Shown here piece by piece: positions 41,125 through 51,217 of a DNA stretch of 64,000 nt. The DNA is from Ustilago trichophora (taxonomy: Eukaryota; Basidiomycota; Ustilaginomycetes; Ustilaginales; Ustilaginaceae): contig OOIN01000011.1 in the NCBI GenBank assembly GCA_900323505.1, forward strand, positions 558,001 through 622,000, given 5' to 3'. The stretch's first letter is position 1, and every line of letters begins with the position of its first letter. A model generated the notes under the pieces. It was not told where the DNA came from. It saw only the letters and a program-made list of their open reading frames with translations, and ran no database searches. The position numbers were made by a program, and so were the translations under genes.

Positions 41125-42301
41125 GGCTGCTGTTATTGAGAGATATATTTTGTATACAAGGATCGTTGGAGGAGGCCTTTGTGGCGGGCCGTGGCAAGCC
41201 GAGGTCAAACGATCGGGAGGACCGTTCTTCGATATAGCCGGGCCAAAGACCGCATCGGTCCTGCCGAGCTGTAGAGAAAGAAGGAGAGTGTATTGTCTGT
41301 TCGTATTGTAGTATTGTGAGTTGCTCAGCAACAAAACTCGAGCCAGGAGGAAAGGTCCAATGATGCCTTTGTCTCGGACGTGCTTTGAGGATGGCGGTAT
41401 GTGCGCTCTGATCAGTGGGGCACCGATCTCAGTGGCGACCGTGAGAGATGGAGTTCCTAGATCCGTGTCCCTCTCTGCTTGGCAAAGTGAAGCAGCGGCA
41501 CCAGGCAGCGACGACTTCAAGAAACACCGTGAGAAAGTGGAGGGTACTCGTTGCCTTGCTACAGTGTAGAGTAAAGAGTGGTGACACACTCACATCTGGA
41601 CGCCACATTGAGTGTGTGTCTCTTTGTTCCTGTCAAGGAGCCATCCGCCGTGTCCAGTAAACGACCGTCGGAATGGCTAAGGACAGATGAGATGGGTGGG
41701 CCGCCACGCAACCGCACAACATGTGACTTTGAAGAAACAAGTGGGCTTTCGATTGCGTAAGTACACCTCGGTAGATGGCCGCTTCATATATGTCAACTTA
41801 TGTACTGCCATAGGCACGCCATTTCCCACACATATGCTCGGTTGGTTGGTGCGACAACGGTTAGGAAAAGACGCCGCGAGACCAAAAGCGCCAAGCCGGA
41901 TTGTAGTCGAGGCTCAAGCTTTTGCCGCCTGTACGTGGCTGTGGCTTTGAGACTTTCATTGTGGCCGACAGTCTAGAGCCTACTGAGAGGGTTTGGACTC
42001 AAGTATGGATCACGCGACACAGACGCTTTGCCAGATGGAAGTCCAGATAGGCGTCGACAAGAGCGACACGCGATAGCCGGCTTGTTTGGTTTTGCTTGCC
42101 GCGATCCCTGGTGAATCCTTGAATGAAAAGTCTAACAATGCCGGAATCGAAAAACGACAGCACGTGGCAGAAACGAAATTACATCTGCCACCACCAGCAT
42201 GTCGTACAACATCATTCGCATCTGCATAATCTTAGATAGTCGAGCAAGGAAAAAGAAGGCTAGCTGGAGAAGCCAGCCCGCTCAATAAGCAAAAAGAAGG
42301 A
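41125..42301. other. Intergenic region before the first tRNA-Asn
   Basis: About 1.2 kb including the promoter of the membrane protein gene. Short open frames only; no convincing gene. Confidence 0.5.
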
Positions 42302-42481
42302 CGACCCCAGGCGGGCTCGAACCGCCGACCTCAGCATCTCTCCTCTGATGCGCAGCGAACCTCTTGACCCCCCTACCTTACCCTAGGGAAGGGGAAACAG
42401 GCGGGTAAGGGTAATGCTGCGTTGACTGTGGGTGAGAGTCGAGTAACAGTGCTACGCTCTAACCAACTGAGCTATGGAGTC
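42302..42481 (-). tRNA. tRNA-Asn(GUU) with 106-nt intron, copy 1
   Basis: On the minus strand the 5' half runs 42481-42444 (acceptor GACTCCA, D arm GCTCAGTTGGTTAGAGC, anticodon stem TAGCA, loop CTGTTA with anticodon GTT) and the 3' half 42337-42302 (stem TGCTG, T arm with GGTTCGAGCC, acceptor TGGGGTC, discriminator G). Stems pair with one T-G and one T-G wobble. The intron, 42338-42443, sits at the canonical place after base 37 and is unusually long. It contains an 8-bp inverted repeat, ccttaccc/gggtaagg. The mature length is 74 nt. Confidence 0.93.
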
Positions 42482-43535
42482 TGTTCCAATTGATAATAGC
42501 TACTCTTGTTTAGCGGATTATAAAGAGTAAGACGGGGCTGCAAGTTCTCCCCGTTGGCACGAAGCGGTTCCCGTTGTTGATGGTGCTGAGCGACAGAGGG
42601 AGACACAGACGGAGAGAGCGTGGTGTGCCTGATTTTGTGAAATCATGTGTTCGTTTAAGCGACGCGTGTGGGGAAAATTAGAGCCCAAAATTCCGAATAC
42701 AGTAGACGGGGGATAATCCGTGTCGTTGTCGGCAATCAAGATCGAAGCTTCTTTCCCTCTCCCGCTCTGTCCGGCTCTGAAGGCCAAGTTAAGCGAATCG
42801 AGCCACACACTCAAGAGGATCCCGCGTTTCAGTGCTGGGCGTTGCACACAAAATCTATCTGCAACACTCTCTGCCTCCTGTTGGGTTTGACAGCAACCAG
42901 AGCTGACAACCTGCCTTCATACCGGATGTAGGCAGGCAGAGCGACCAACATTGTGCTGCACTGCGCTGCACCGTGACTTTTGAGAAGAGGGTGGGTGAAC
43001 GCCCAACACAGTAAGGAATTGAGCAACATCGCATCAATGGAGGGAAGCGGCTGTCGGGAACGCCAAATCTTGCTTGGCCCACACTCGTTGTTTGACTCGA
43101 TACAAATGTACAAAGTAAAGCGACAGGATGCTTGCGAGTTCTCGTCTCTGGCCGTCTTCTTCTTCGCTCTGGGCTGTCTCCCGCACACAGTCGCGAGATG
43201 GTTGATTTCTGTGCCATCGGCTTGGCAGATACTCGGGCTCGACTGTGTGCTCTTCATATGCGATGTGACACTCACCACACCATGCCATCAACAGAACTCA
43301 CGTCCTCTATCCTGATGGTTTCACCGCTGATGAGACCCTGCTCAATCGAAGCCTAACACATGGGACACGTGTCAAATCTGAATTGTGAACAAAGTCGAAA
43401 AAAGCAAAAAAAGAGGCACACCACCGCAACATAAAAAGCGGTACCCATCACTCGTCTCCATTATCATCATAACAACGAAAAGATATCAAGCTCATCCTAT
43501 CGGAGGAGAGCAATCAAGAAGGAGCAAAAAGGAAA
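42482..43535. other. Spacer between the two tRNA-Asn genes
   Basis: About 1.05 kb. Minus- and plus-strand open frames overlap and carry no domain. The region does not look like a simple duplication of the tRNA flanks. Confidence 0.45.
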
Positions 43536-43705
43536 CGACCCCAGGCGGGCTCGAACCGCCGACCTCAGCATCTCAACCCCTGCGTCTTTCGGAGAGACGA
43601 CGGGAGGAAGAGGGATGCGAGAAAGGAACCTCACACCAGAAGCGTGGGGATCCGACCTCTTTCAGAGTAACAGTGCTACGCTCTAACCAACTGAGCTATG
43701 GAGTC
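43536..43705 (-). tRNA. tRNA-Asn(GUU) with 96-nt intron, copy 2
   Basis: The exons are identical to copy 1: 43705-43668 for the 5' half and 43571-43536 for the 3' half, with anticodon GTT, the same acceptor pairing and T arm. The intron at 43572-43667 is at the same position, 96 nt long and different in sequence from that of copy 1. It is on the same strand, 1.05 kb away. Confidence 0.93.
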
Positions 43706-44725
43706 CTGCGTTTCTGTTCTTGCAGAGTGCATGTGTTTGCACCGATTATGAATGGCAGCGACAGAGGCTTGCAGATGGACGAGTGTGGGTGGTGTGTGGT
43801 GGTCCAATGAGGATAAAGACGAGGAGAAGGCGTTGTGCAAGGAGCCGCGTTGTTGGAAGCGAGAGAAAAACAGCTTTAAATTTAATTTTCGATTGGCTGG
43901 ATCAACTCTAAATTTCAAAAGACGCAACGGGAAGAAAGACGGGACGCGTGTTTCGCTCGTGACTTTAAAGATGTTACATCTTTGGAACACACACGAATTC
44001 GAGGAAAGCACCAGGTTTCGCTTTTCGTGCGGCTTTGATGGAATGCCAAACAGCTGATGCAACGCCGTCATCGTGCTGCAGCCCTTCTCTGGGCTGCACT
44101 GCCCTGGCGAATTTCGTGCCCTGAGGGTGCATTGTGGCGGAATCTTTTTGTTGTTATTTGCCGCGGGCGTCCACGCACAGCCCCCTGCTGCCCCACTTGC
44201 CACTTTGCTCAGAGCACAGCCCTGTCTGTTTGCCTTTGCCCCGGTCGTTTTCCGATTGTTGGGAGCGGCCGATGCCATCCCTACATAGTTCGAGGCGCAC
44301 GTTCTGTTTTGACCTCCCGACTCGCTAGAGAGGACACAGGGTGAGACGAATGCGGGGGGCTGTGTGGCAAAGCTGCCGAATTCAAAGAGGTTTGTTGCTG
44401 TAGCAAAGCATTGCCTCCGGCAATGATTTTCGGATGCTAGATCGGTGTGTTTTTCGGTTCTGCATCTGATAGAGCCTTTGACGTGATGGGATCATGTGCT
44501 TGTGCCGTTGAACATGTCTTGGCACGACAGGGAAACGGATGGGAAGAGGCTGACACTGCCAGGGTCCTCGATGGGTGAGCACGTCCCTTCTTTGCTGATG
44601 AATTTCATTTCACGTTGGAGTTCCATAAGTAGCTCCACCACCCTACCGTATCAAGCCTACCCTCCTTCTCCACCATCACCTCACACATCTCTCAACAACA
44701 TCACTCAACGAACTTCTGAACAACA
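43706..44725. other. Intergenic region before the YPGG-repeat gene
   Basis: About 1 kb. An AT-rich patch lies around 43870-43920. From 44600 on it is CT/CA-rich leader before the ATG at 44726. No gene is recognised. Confidence 0.5.
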
Positions 44726-45364
44726 ATGTCGTACTACCCGGGTGGACCAGCTCCCAACCAGTCTTCTTACCCTGGTGGACCCCAGTCCTCCTATCCAGGC
44801 GGTCCTCAATCCTCCTACCCTGGTGGCCAGCAATCGTCGTACCCTGGTGATCCGCTCTCATCCTCTGGCGGTGGCTATCAGTCCTCCTCCTACCCTGGCG
44901 GACCACAATCTTCCTATCCTGGCAGCGGTCCTCAATCGTCTTACGGTGGACCACCCGGTCAAGATTTGCACTACAACTCCTCCTCATCTTATGGTCCACC
45001 TCAAAACGCCTCGTACGGCAACTCTCCCTCTCCATACTCATCCCAGCCCTCGCATCCGCAAGTGCAGGGTCCCATGCAGTACGATCAGAATGGAAACCCC
45101 ATCGACGGCGAACGTGGCTTGGGAACCATGGCTGCGGGTGCAGCTGCCGGTTGGGCGGGTAACAAAATGACCGGCGGCCACATGGGCACTTTTGGATCCA
45201 TGGCTGGAGGCGCCATCTTGGCCCAAGTCGGAAAGAAGGTGTTCGAGAAGTTTGACGACAAGAAACACCACAACAACCCTTATGGTGGAGGCAACCCCTA
45301 CGGTCCCCCTCACGGCGGCCACCACGGTGGAAACTTGGGCGGATTCGGAGGGTTCTTCAAGTGA
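44726..45364 (+). CDS. YPGG-repeat, glycine-zipper protein
   Basis: Single exon, 212 residues. The first ~90 residues are built of S-S-Y-P-G-G-P-Q type repeats (at least six copies) that grade into Ser/Tyr/Pro-rich sequence; such Pro/Gly/Tyr repeats are flexible and can drive condensation or calcium/membrane association, as in annexin VII or scramblase N-termini. Around residues 130-170 there is RGLGTMAAGAAAGWAGNKM...GTFGSMAGGAILAQVGKKVFEKFDDK, a glycine-zipper segment seen in small membrane-associated fungal proteins. The C-terminus is His/Gly/Pro-rich. Specific function unknown; family recognition is by composition only. Confidence 0.75.
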   Translation: MSYYPGGPAPNQSSYPGGPQSSYPGGPQSSYPGGQQSSYPGDPLSSSGGGYQSSSYPGGPQSSYPGSGPQSSYGGPPGQDLHYNSSSSYGPPQNASYGNSPSPYSSQPSHPQVQGPMQYDQNGNPIDGERGLGTMAAGAAAGWAGNKMTGGHMGTFGSMAGGAILAQVGKKVFEKFDDKKHHNNPYGGGNPYGPPHGGHHGGNLGGFGGFFK

Positions 45365-45541
45365 GGTGACATGCCAAGCTTGTATCTGATCTATACCCTT
45401 TAGTCTCCTATCCTGCTCTGTGGTACGGTTGTATATACGTCCAGGTGTTGTTCTGTTTCGCACTTGCGCATGCTCGAATGTAATTGTTGTACAAGTTGTC
45501 TTCTGGATTGCAAGTGTGATGAACGAGAGAGTATTAGAGTA

Positions 45542-46099
45542 TTAGGCTTTGACGAAAGCAGAGACAGTACCAGCATCCTTGCACTCGCTGTCTTCGAGTC
45601 GGGCCACTTCCTTGCCCTAATGTGATGCGTCGAGCATCGACACGCCGAAAGATCCGATTCATGTCAGGTGTCAAGTTGTGCGGCGAGAAAGAGAAAGTCA
45701 GTAAACAGTCGCTTGCTCTCTACTCTCTTCGAGGTTTGATAAGTGCACTCACGTCGACAACCTTGGTTATGGTAGGGATGCACTTGATGGCGTACTCCTG
45801 ACGGAACTTGTTCTCGGGAGTCTTCCACCTATTAGCATCAGAGGCAAGCAATTGGTTAGTCAAGTAAGCGCTTGAACTGCCATGTGTCATTCGGGAAACA
45901 TGACTCACTCTGGCCTCTCTCCAACGAGCACAATGTGACCGTCGACGGCGCTGCCTCCAAACACCTTCTCTACCGCCGGCTGAGCATCCACGCAGTCAGG
46001 GCACCAGGGTGGGTTGCCTGAGCTGAAGAAGATGAAGAATCGAGGCTTACCAGCCTGGATGGAGGTTGTTGGGACGTCGTTTGAGGATGTCAATGTCAT
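45542..46099 (-). CDS. TRP14/TXNDC17-like thioredoxin-fold protein
   Basis: Three exons on the minus strand: 45909-46099, 45753-45828 and 45542-45616; 113 residues. Splice phases 2 and 0 are consistent, with GTGAGT donors and AATAG/TTAG acceptors. The active-site motif is WCPDC in SSGNPPWCPDCVDAQPAVEK, the hallmark of the TRP14 (DUF953) group rather than WCGPC of ordinary thioredoxin. The second exon gives WKTPENKFRQEYAIKCIPTITKV with the cis-proline region, and the last exon ends CKDAGTVSAFVKA. TRP14-type proteins reduce cystine and small disulfides in the cytosol with thioredoxin reductase. The gene shares a 570-base divergent promoter region with uracil-DNA glycosylase. Confidence 0.85.
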
Positions 46100-46668
46100 C
46101 GTGTCAAAACTTTCAAGATTGGGGTTGAGACGATGGAAGTGTAAAGCCGAGAGATGACGACGAGGACGAGGAAAAAGAAATCAAAATAAAATAAAAAATC
46201 AGCTTTAAAAAAAGAGCTCGAAAATCCATTCTTCACTCCCGGTGCGCAGAGTGTTGGTCTCAATATCGGACAAAGGTTTCGCGTAAAGAGGAAAAGTCGC
46301 GATGGCGCGTGCCCTCGCGTTGATAGCCTTTCTGAAATTACACACTTTTCTCCTTCCAAGCTGTCGCACGGCGCCCTTCTCAACCCAACTTTTGTGGAGG
46401 TGCCAAGTTGCTTTGATTTCCTCATCATTGGCTGAGTCAATCATCTTTTGTCCTCAGTCTCACTCCATCACCGTCATCTTCAGAAGCTCAAGGAAGGGAC
46501 ATACTCTCCAGTAGTACGACGACGGCAATCATTTCTTTCACTCAATTCTCGCGCTGCTTTGGCGCACTTGGCGGACGCATAGCTCTTCAGGGCACCTCCC
46601 ACAAGAGGATTCGATTAGCCACGTCGGCTCTGTTGGACACCTACTGTTGGCATACTGGAAGAATCGCA
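46100..46668. other. Divergent promoter region TRP14-like / UNG
   Basis: About 0.57 kb between the starts of the TRP14-like gene (minus) and the glycosylase gene (plus). No other gene is seen. Confidence 0.5.
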
Positions 46669-47991
46669 ATGGCTGCACGAACGACGCTCTTGAAGCGGGA
46701 TGCGAATACTCTCGCCGCAGATGGTGCTAATGTTGCGCAGGACGCCCCTTTGAAGAAGCCCAAGAGGGACGTGGTGCCACAAGAGGATGAATTCGACACG
46801 TCTGACCAGGAGCTCGATGACGAAGCGCTTATAGCTGCAGCAGAGGAGGCCGAGTCTGCTGCGTCCAACCTAGCATCTTCGCAGCCGGATCCAGCGTCAT
46901 CGCAGGCCGAACCCGTCCCTTCCACATCGTCAGAGACTACTGCCTCGATCGAGTCGACCCCCAAACCTTCCGCTACTTCGACTCCACGTTCGACCTTGCG
47001 CCAAGCTACACTCTTCCCTTCCTCCAGCAAAGCTTCTTCCTCTTCCTCTTCGGTTTCGACGGAATCATTGCCCAAATTACAACCACCATCCGACATCTCA
47101 TCAGACCCGCTATGGCTTGAACGCCAAACCATGTCCCCATCCTGGTTCGCTTTGCTCCGACCCGAGATGGAGAAACCCTACTTTTCCACCACCCTCAAAA
47201 ACTTTCTCGCAGCCGAAGACAAAGCAGGAAAGAAGACCTACCCTCCACGCGAGCTCATCTACTCGTGGTCTCGTCTCGTCCCCACCCCTCGCCACGTGCG
47301 CGTCGTTGTCGTCGGACAAGACCCATATCACGGCCCTGGTCAAGCATGCGGTCTCTCCTTTGCGGTTCCCAAGGGTATCGCCGTACCGCCTTCGCTGCGC
47401 AACATCTACAAGGAGCTGGCTACCGAATATCCGGGTAGCTTTACTCCACCTAAGCATGGCTGTTTGGACGGCTGGGCAAGGCAAGGCGTGCTCATGCTCA
47501 ATGCGTGTTTGACCGTCTCTGCGGGTGCCGCGGCGAGTCATCATGGCAAAGGATGGGAAGGGTTGACGAAGCATATCTTGAAAAAGATTGCGGATGAGGC
47601 GGCCGGGTCGACTGCAGCGAAGAAGGCAAATGCGAATGCTACGGCGAATTCAAAGATCGCCAGTATGTTTGCTAAGGTGCAGGGCAAACCCGCAGCATCC
47701 AGCGGCGATGTCAAGGATGCTTCAACGAATTCGAAAAAAGAAGCAAAAGAAGGCGAGGAAACACAGTGCAAAGGCATAGTGTTTCTTGTATGGGGTGCTC
47801 CAGCAGCAAAGACGTTGACAGAAGCTGGTGTGACAGAGAAAAATCCCAACATTCTCATTCTCAAATCGCCGCACCCGTCGCCACTCTCGGCGCATCGGGG
47901 ATTCTTGGGCAACGGACATTTCAAGAAGGCCAATGAATGGTTAAAGCAGCGCTATGGCGAGGAGGGTATGATTGACTGGTCCCAGCTGTGA
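46669..47991 (+). CDS. UNG1: Uracil-DNA glycosylase, family 1
   Basis: Single exon, 440 residues. The N-terminal ~150 residues are acidic/Ser-rich with a basic KKPKRD (likely nuclear localisation) and a RQATLFPSS stretch that may be a PCNA- or RPA-type interaction site. Catalytic domain: GQDPYHGPGQACGLSFAVPKG with the water-activating Asp218, Tyr220 and His221; PPSLRNIYKEL; HGCLDGWARQGVLMLNACLTV; and HPSPLSAHRGFLG with His402. It removes uracil from DNA in base excision repair. In motif 1 the usual QAHGL reads QACGL (Cys227). A low-complexity insertion of about 60 residues (Ala/Asn/Lys-rich) lies between the helix after GKGWEGLTKHIL and VFLVWGAPA. Confidence 0.94.
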   Translation: MAARTTLLKRDANTLAADGANVAQDAPLKKPKRDVVPQEDEFDTSDQELDDEALIAAAEEAESAASNLASSQPDPASSQAEPVPSTSSETTASIESTPKPSATSTPRSTLRQATLFPSSSKASSSSSSVSTESLPKLQPPSDISSDPLWLERQTMSPSWFALLRPEMEKPYFSTTLKNFLAAEDKAGKKTYPPRELIYSWSRLVPTPRHVRVVVVGQDPYHGPGQACGLSFAVPKGIAVPPSLRNIYKELATEYPGSFTPPKHGCLDGWARQGVLMLNACLTVSAGAAASHHGKGWEGLTKHILKKIADEAAGSTAAKKANANATANSKIASMFAKVQGKPAASSGDVKDASTNSKKEAKEGEETQCKGIVFLVWGAPAAKTLTEAGVTEKNPNILILKSPHPSPLSAHRGFLGNGHFKKANEWLKQRYGEEGMIDWSQL

Positions 47992-48190
47992 TGCCACACT
48001 GTCTCTCCACGCACACCCGCTGTCACACTGTACTCGCAACGTAGGATCCTCAGGATCCTCAATACCACATTTCGCTCGCCCGCAGCATCTTTTTTGAAAC
48101 AACGACTGTGTGAAGTGACCGAAACGACGGATGGTATTAAGACTGCATCAAACCAAAGAAAAAATTGCTTTACGTATCTTTCCGCATGTT

Positions 48191-49729
48191 TTATCCGGTG
48201 AGAGGCCAGTCGAGCGACTCGCCATAGTTCCAATGAATGCTTTTCACCTGGGTATACTCCTTGATTGCATCCACGCCCAACTCCCTTCCAATTCCGGACG
48301 ATTTGAAGCCACCAAAGGGCACGGCATTGCTGACGGCCACGTAGTTGTTGACCCAGACGGTTCCAGCCTGAATTGCACCCGAAACACGCATGCACCTGGA
48401 AGCGTTCTGACTGAAGACACCTGCACCCAATCCATACGTCGTATCGTTGGCCAATCGGATCGCCTCTTCCTCATCCTTGAAGCTAGCCACTGCCAGAACG
48501 GGACCAAAGATTTCTTCGTCCACAATCTTCATCCCCTTTTTGCAACCGGAAAAGATGGTGGGTTGGACGTAGAATCCATTGGCAAATTCTCCTGCTCCTT
48601 CGGTCCATGCTGCTCCTCCAGTTTCTACCTTGGCACCTTCGGCTTTGCCTGATTCGATGTAGTCGAGGATTCGCTGTTGGTGACGCTGGGTGATTTGGGG
48701 ACCTTGGAAAGTCTGATTGTTAAAAGGGTCTCCGATGGTGTGGGCTCGGAAGGCGGCGACTAGTTTGGGGAGGAACTTGTCGTAGACGGATTCTTGGACG
48801 AAAAGACGCGAGCCAGCAGTGCAATCTTGACCTTGGTTGAAGAGGATTCCGAGAGCAGCCCAGTTGACGGCTTGGTCGAGATCGGCATCTTCAAAGACGA
48901 GTACGGGAGATTTACCACCGAGCTCCAAGGTGACCTTTTTCAGGTTAGATTGGGCGGCACGTTGCATAACGCGCTTACCGATTGCTGTGGATCCTGTAAA
49001 AGCGACCTTGTCGACGTCCATATGACCTGTGATAGCGTCCCCGACAATGGGTCCTAGACCGTTGACAACGTTCAACACACCTTCTGGCAGACCTGCCTCC
49101 TTGGCGAGCTGTGCAATAAACAGCGCACTCAATGGCGTCTGCTCTGCCGGCTTCAGCACGATACAGTTACCCGCTGCCAGCGCAGGGGCAACTTTCCAAC
49201 CCAACATCCCAATAGGATAGTTCCAAGGGATAATCTGTCCACATACACCGAGAGGCTCCAATCGGGTGAAGGCCAGCTTCTCCCCCTCCTTCTGCTCGAT
49301 GGTCTTACCCTCGATCTTGTCAGCCAATCCACCGTAGTAGCGGAAGCATCCGGCGGTGTCGGCAATGTCCATGGTCTCGGCAATCCAGCGGGGCTTACCG
49401 TTGTCGAGCGATTCGATCTCGCTCAAGTCGGAAGCATGCTGTTCGAGCAAGTCTGCGATCTTGAAGAGGACCGAAGCGCGTTGAGAGGGGGAAGAGTTGC
49501 GACCCCAAGTGGTGTTGTAGGCTTGACGGGCAGCGGAGACGGCCAAATCGACATCCTTTTCCGAAGCGGCGGAAACAAAGCCGAGAGACTTGCCGGTGGC
49601 AGGGTTGATGGTTTCCAGCTCGCCACCATCGACGGAAGGGACGAACTGGTTGTTGATAAAGAGACCGGTTGGGATGGTCAAGGTTTTGCCCGAGGGAGAG
49701 GCGAGCTGGAGAGTTTCGGGAATCGCCAT
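48191..49729 (-). CDS. NAD(P)-dependent aldehyde dehydrogenase
   Basis: Single exon, 512 residues, normal for the class 1/2 family. Key features: IIPWNYPIGMLGWKVAPALAAGNCIVLKPAEQTPLSA, the cofactor loop FTGSTAIGKRV, general base Glu269 in VTLELGGKSP, the nucleophile Cys303 in FNQGQDCTAGSR, and EEIFGPVLAV plus PFGGFKSSGIGREL at the C-terminus. There is no N-terminal presequence, so it is probably cytosolic. It oxidises an aldehyde to the acid. Smuts have a related enzyme, Iad1, that makes indole-3-acetic acid from indole-3-acetaldehyde; orthology cannot be judged here. The gene converges with the glycosylase gene, with about 200 bases between stops. Confidence 0.92.
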   Translation of the reverse strand: MAIPETLQLASPSGKTLTIPTGLFINNQFVPSVDGGELETINPATGKSLGFVSAASEKDVDLAVSAARQAYNTTWGRNSSPSQRASVLFKIADLLEQHASDLSEIESLDNGKPRWIAETMDIADTAGCFRYYGGLADKIEGKTIEQKEGEKLAFTRLEPLGVCGQIIPWNYPIGMLGWKVAPALAAGNCIVLKPAEQTPLSALFIAQLAKEAGLPEGVLNVVNGLGPIVGDAITGHMDVDKVAFTGSTAIGKRVMQRAAQSNLKKVTLELGGKSPVLVFEDADLDQAVNWAALGILFNQGQDCTAGSRLFVQESVYDKFLPKLVAAFRAHTIGDPFNNQTFQGPQITQRHQQRILDYIESGKAEGAKVETGGAAWTEGAGEFANGFYVQPTIFSGCKKGMKIVDEEIFGPVLAVASFKDEEEAIRLANDTTYGLGAGVFSQNASRCMRVSGAIQAGTVWVNNYVAVSNAVPFGGFKSSGIGRELGVDAIKEYTQVKSIHWNYGESLDWPLTG

Positions 49730-51217
49730 CTTTGCTACTAAGTTTTGCTGAGAGAGAGAAAGATGAGCTTAGAAAGAAGGAGAAGAGAAGGAGGCTCCTT
49801 GACCTTGAAGGTTGTGCAAGTATGCTATTTATCAAGGGCGTGAGAACGTTCGCCAAGGGTAGACAAGTCACACACTATCCGGCGTAGCCAACACTCGTCA
49901 GATGCATGTGTATCAGGACATATCGCTGTCCTGGACCACCAGAAAGGGCTTTTCCGGCGGTCGACAATACTCGCTTGTATGTCTTTGACAGAGATAGAGA
50001 AAGAGAATAAAGTGCTGTGCTGTAGGCGAACGGCATCTCGTCGCCTCTCAGATAGGGCGCACAAACAAAAGGAATGGCCCGCGCGTATTTGCAGGTCTTC
50101 AGAAAAAAGTTGCCGCGCTAGCCGCGCTAATCGCGTCTGCCGCGATTCCGATAGACGGGAAGGACTCGTTCAGCTGTGTGGGGAAACGGACCCTTTAAGA
50201 CTCTCTTTTGAAGAAAGGTGCTCCTTCCTTGCCCCTGCCGAGCAGTACAGCAGCAGCAGCTCCTTTCTCCTTTCCACATCGCCAACGCTGGCAGGCTCGT
50301 CGTCTCGCTTGATTGCCTATCCCGACAAGATGGGGCTGCGCACTTGTGATTGGCTGCTATCCATTTGGGATGCGGGGAAGAGCCGACTTGGTTGTGTGTC
50401 GTTTGAGGCGGAAATGTGGCATTGCTATCGGATCTCCCTAACCCACCTCTGCTCTTATCAATGCGATCTGAACCTTACGATATACGATACTGCCGTAATG
50501 TTGTGACATGCCAAGATGTTAAGAATCGAGAAAGTCCTACTACAGTAGACAAAAAAAAAGATCAAGAGATCCCAAACAAGGTCGGCCAAATTCACGCTTC
50601 GGCATCACGCTCCGATCTATCCGACTGCCGTCTTTTTTCCCGTTAAGCCCAAATCAAACTCATATGACTCCCTCCTCGCTTTTCTTTGTTGGTTCTCCTC
50701 AAACTCTTCATTCGATTCTCTCCCTTTCCCACACAACTGTATTGCTGCTCGTCTTCATCTCGGCCCCGGCAGTCACGGAGACAGCAGTAAGCATACAGAC
50801 CGTCACTCGGCATTCCTTATCACCCGTGCGCAATTGAAGGTCCGGTCCAGGTTCAGACGTACGATAAGCCCGATCCTTCAGCTTTGCCATATCGCAAGGA
50901 CCACCACCACCATCACCGACGAAGGTGACTTCGCAAGTCTGATACGATCCATCACATCAAGGGTACCGCTCCTTCTGTGGCATGAAGTGGATTCCGCACG
51001 CTCTTTACAATCCATCTGCAGTCTCGTTCATAGCAGGGCCACACGATCGGCAACTTCCTCTGCGACCTTTCACCTTGGCACTCTCAATACTTTCCAAGCT
51101 GGATGTACATCTGAGCGATGGCGTCACGCTCCATTCGTGAGCACATACTTCTGCGACGTTGCAAGCTCTAGCTACTTTCATTGTCACTCCTAGTCTCGAT
51201 TCAGCATATACCCCACC
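49730..51217. other. Divergent region ALDH / Zn2Cys6 regulator
   Basis: About 1.5 kb with the promoters of the ALDH (minus) and the regulator (plus). The open frame at 49979-50506 has no domain. From about 50650 to 51200 the composition is leader-like and pyrimidine-rich. Confidence 0.45.
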
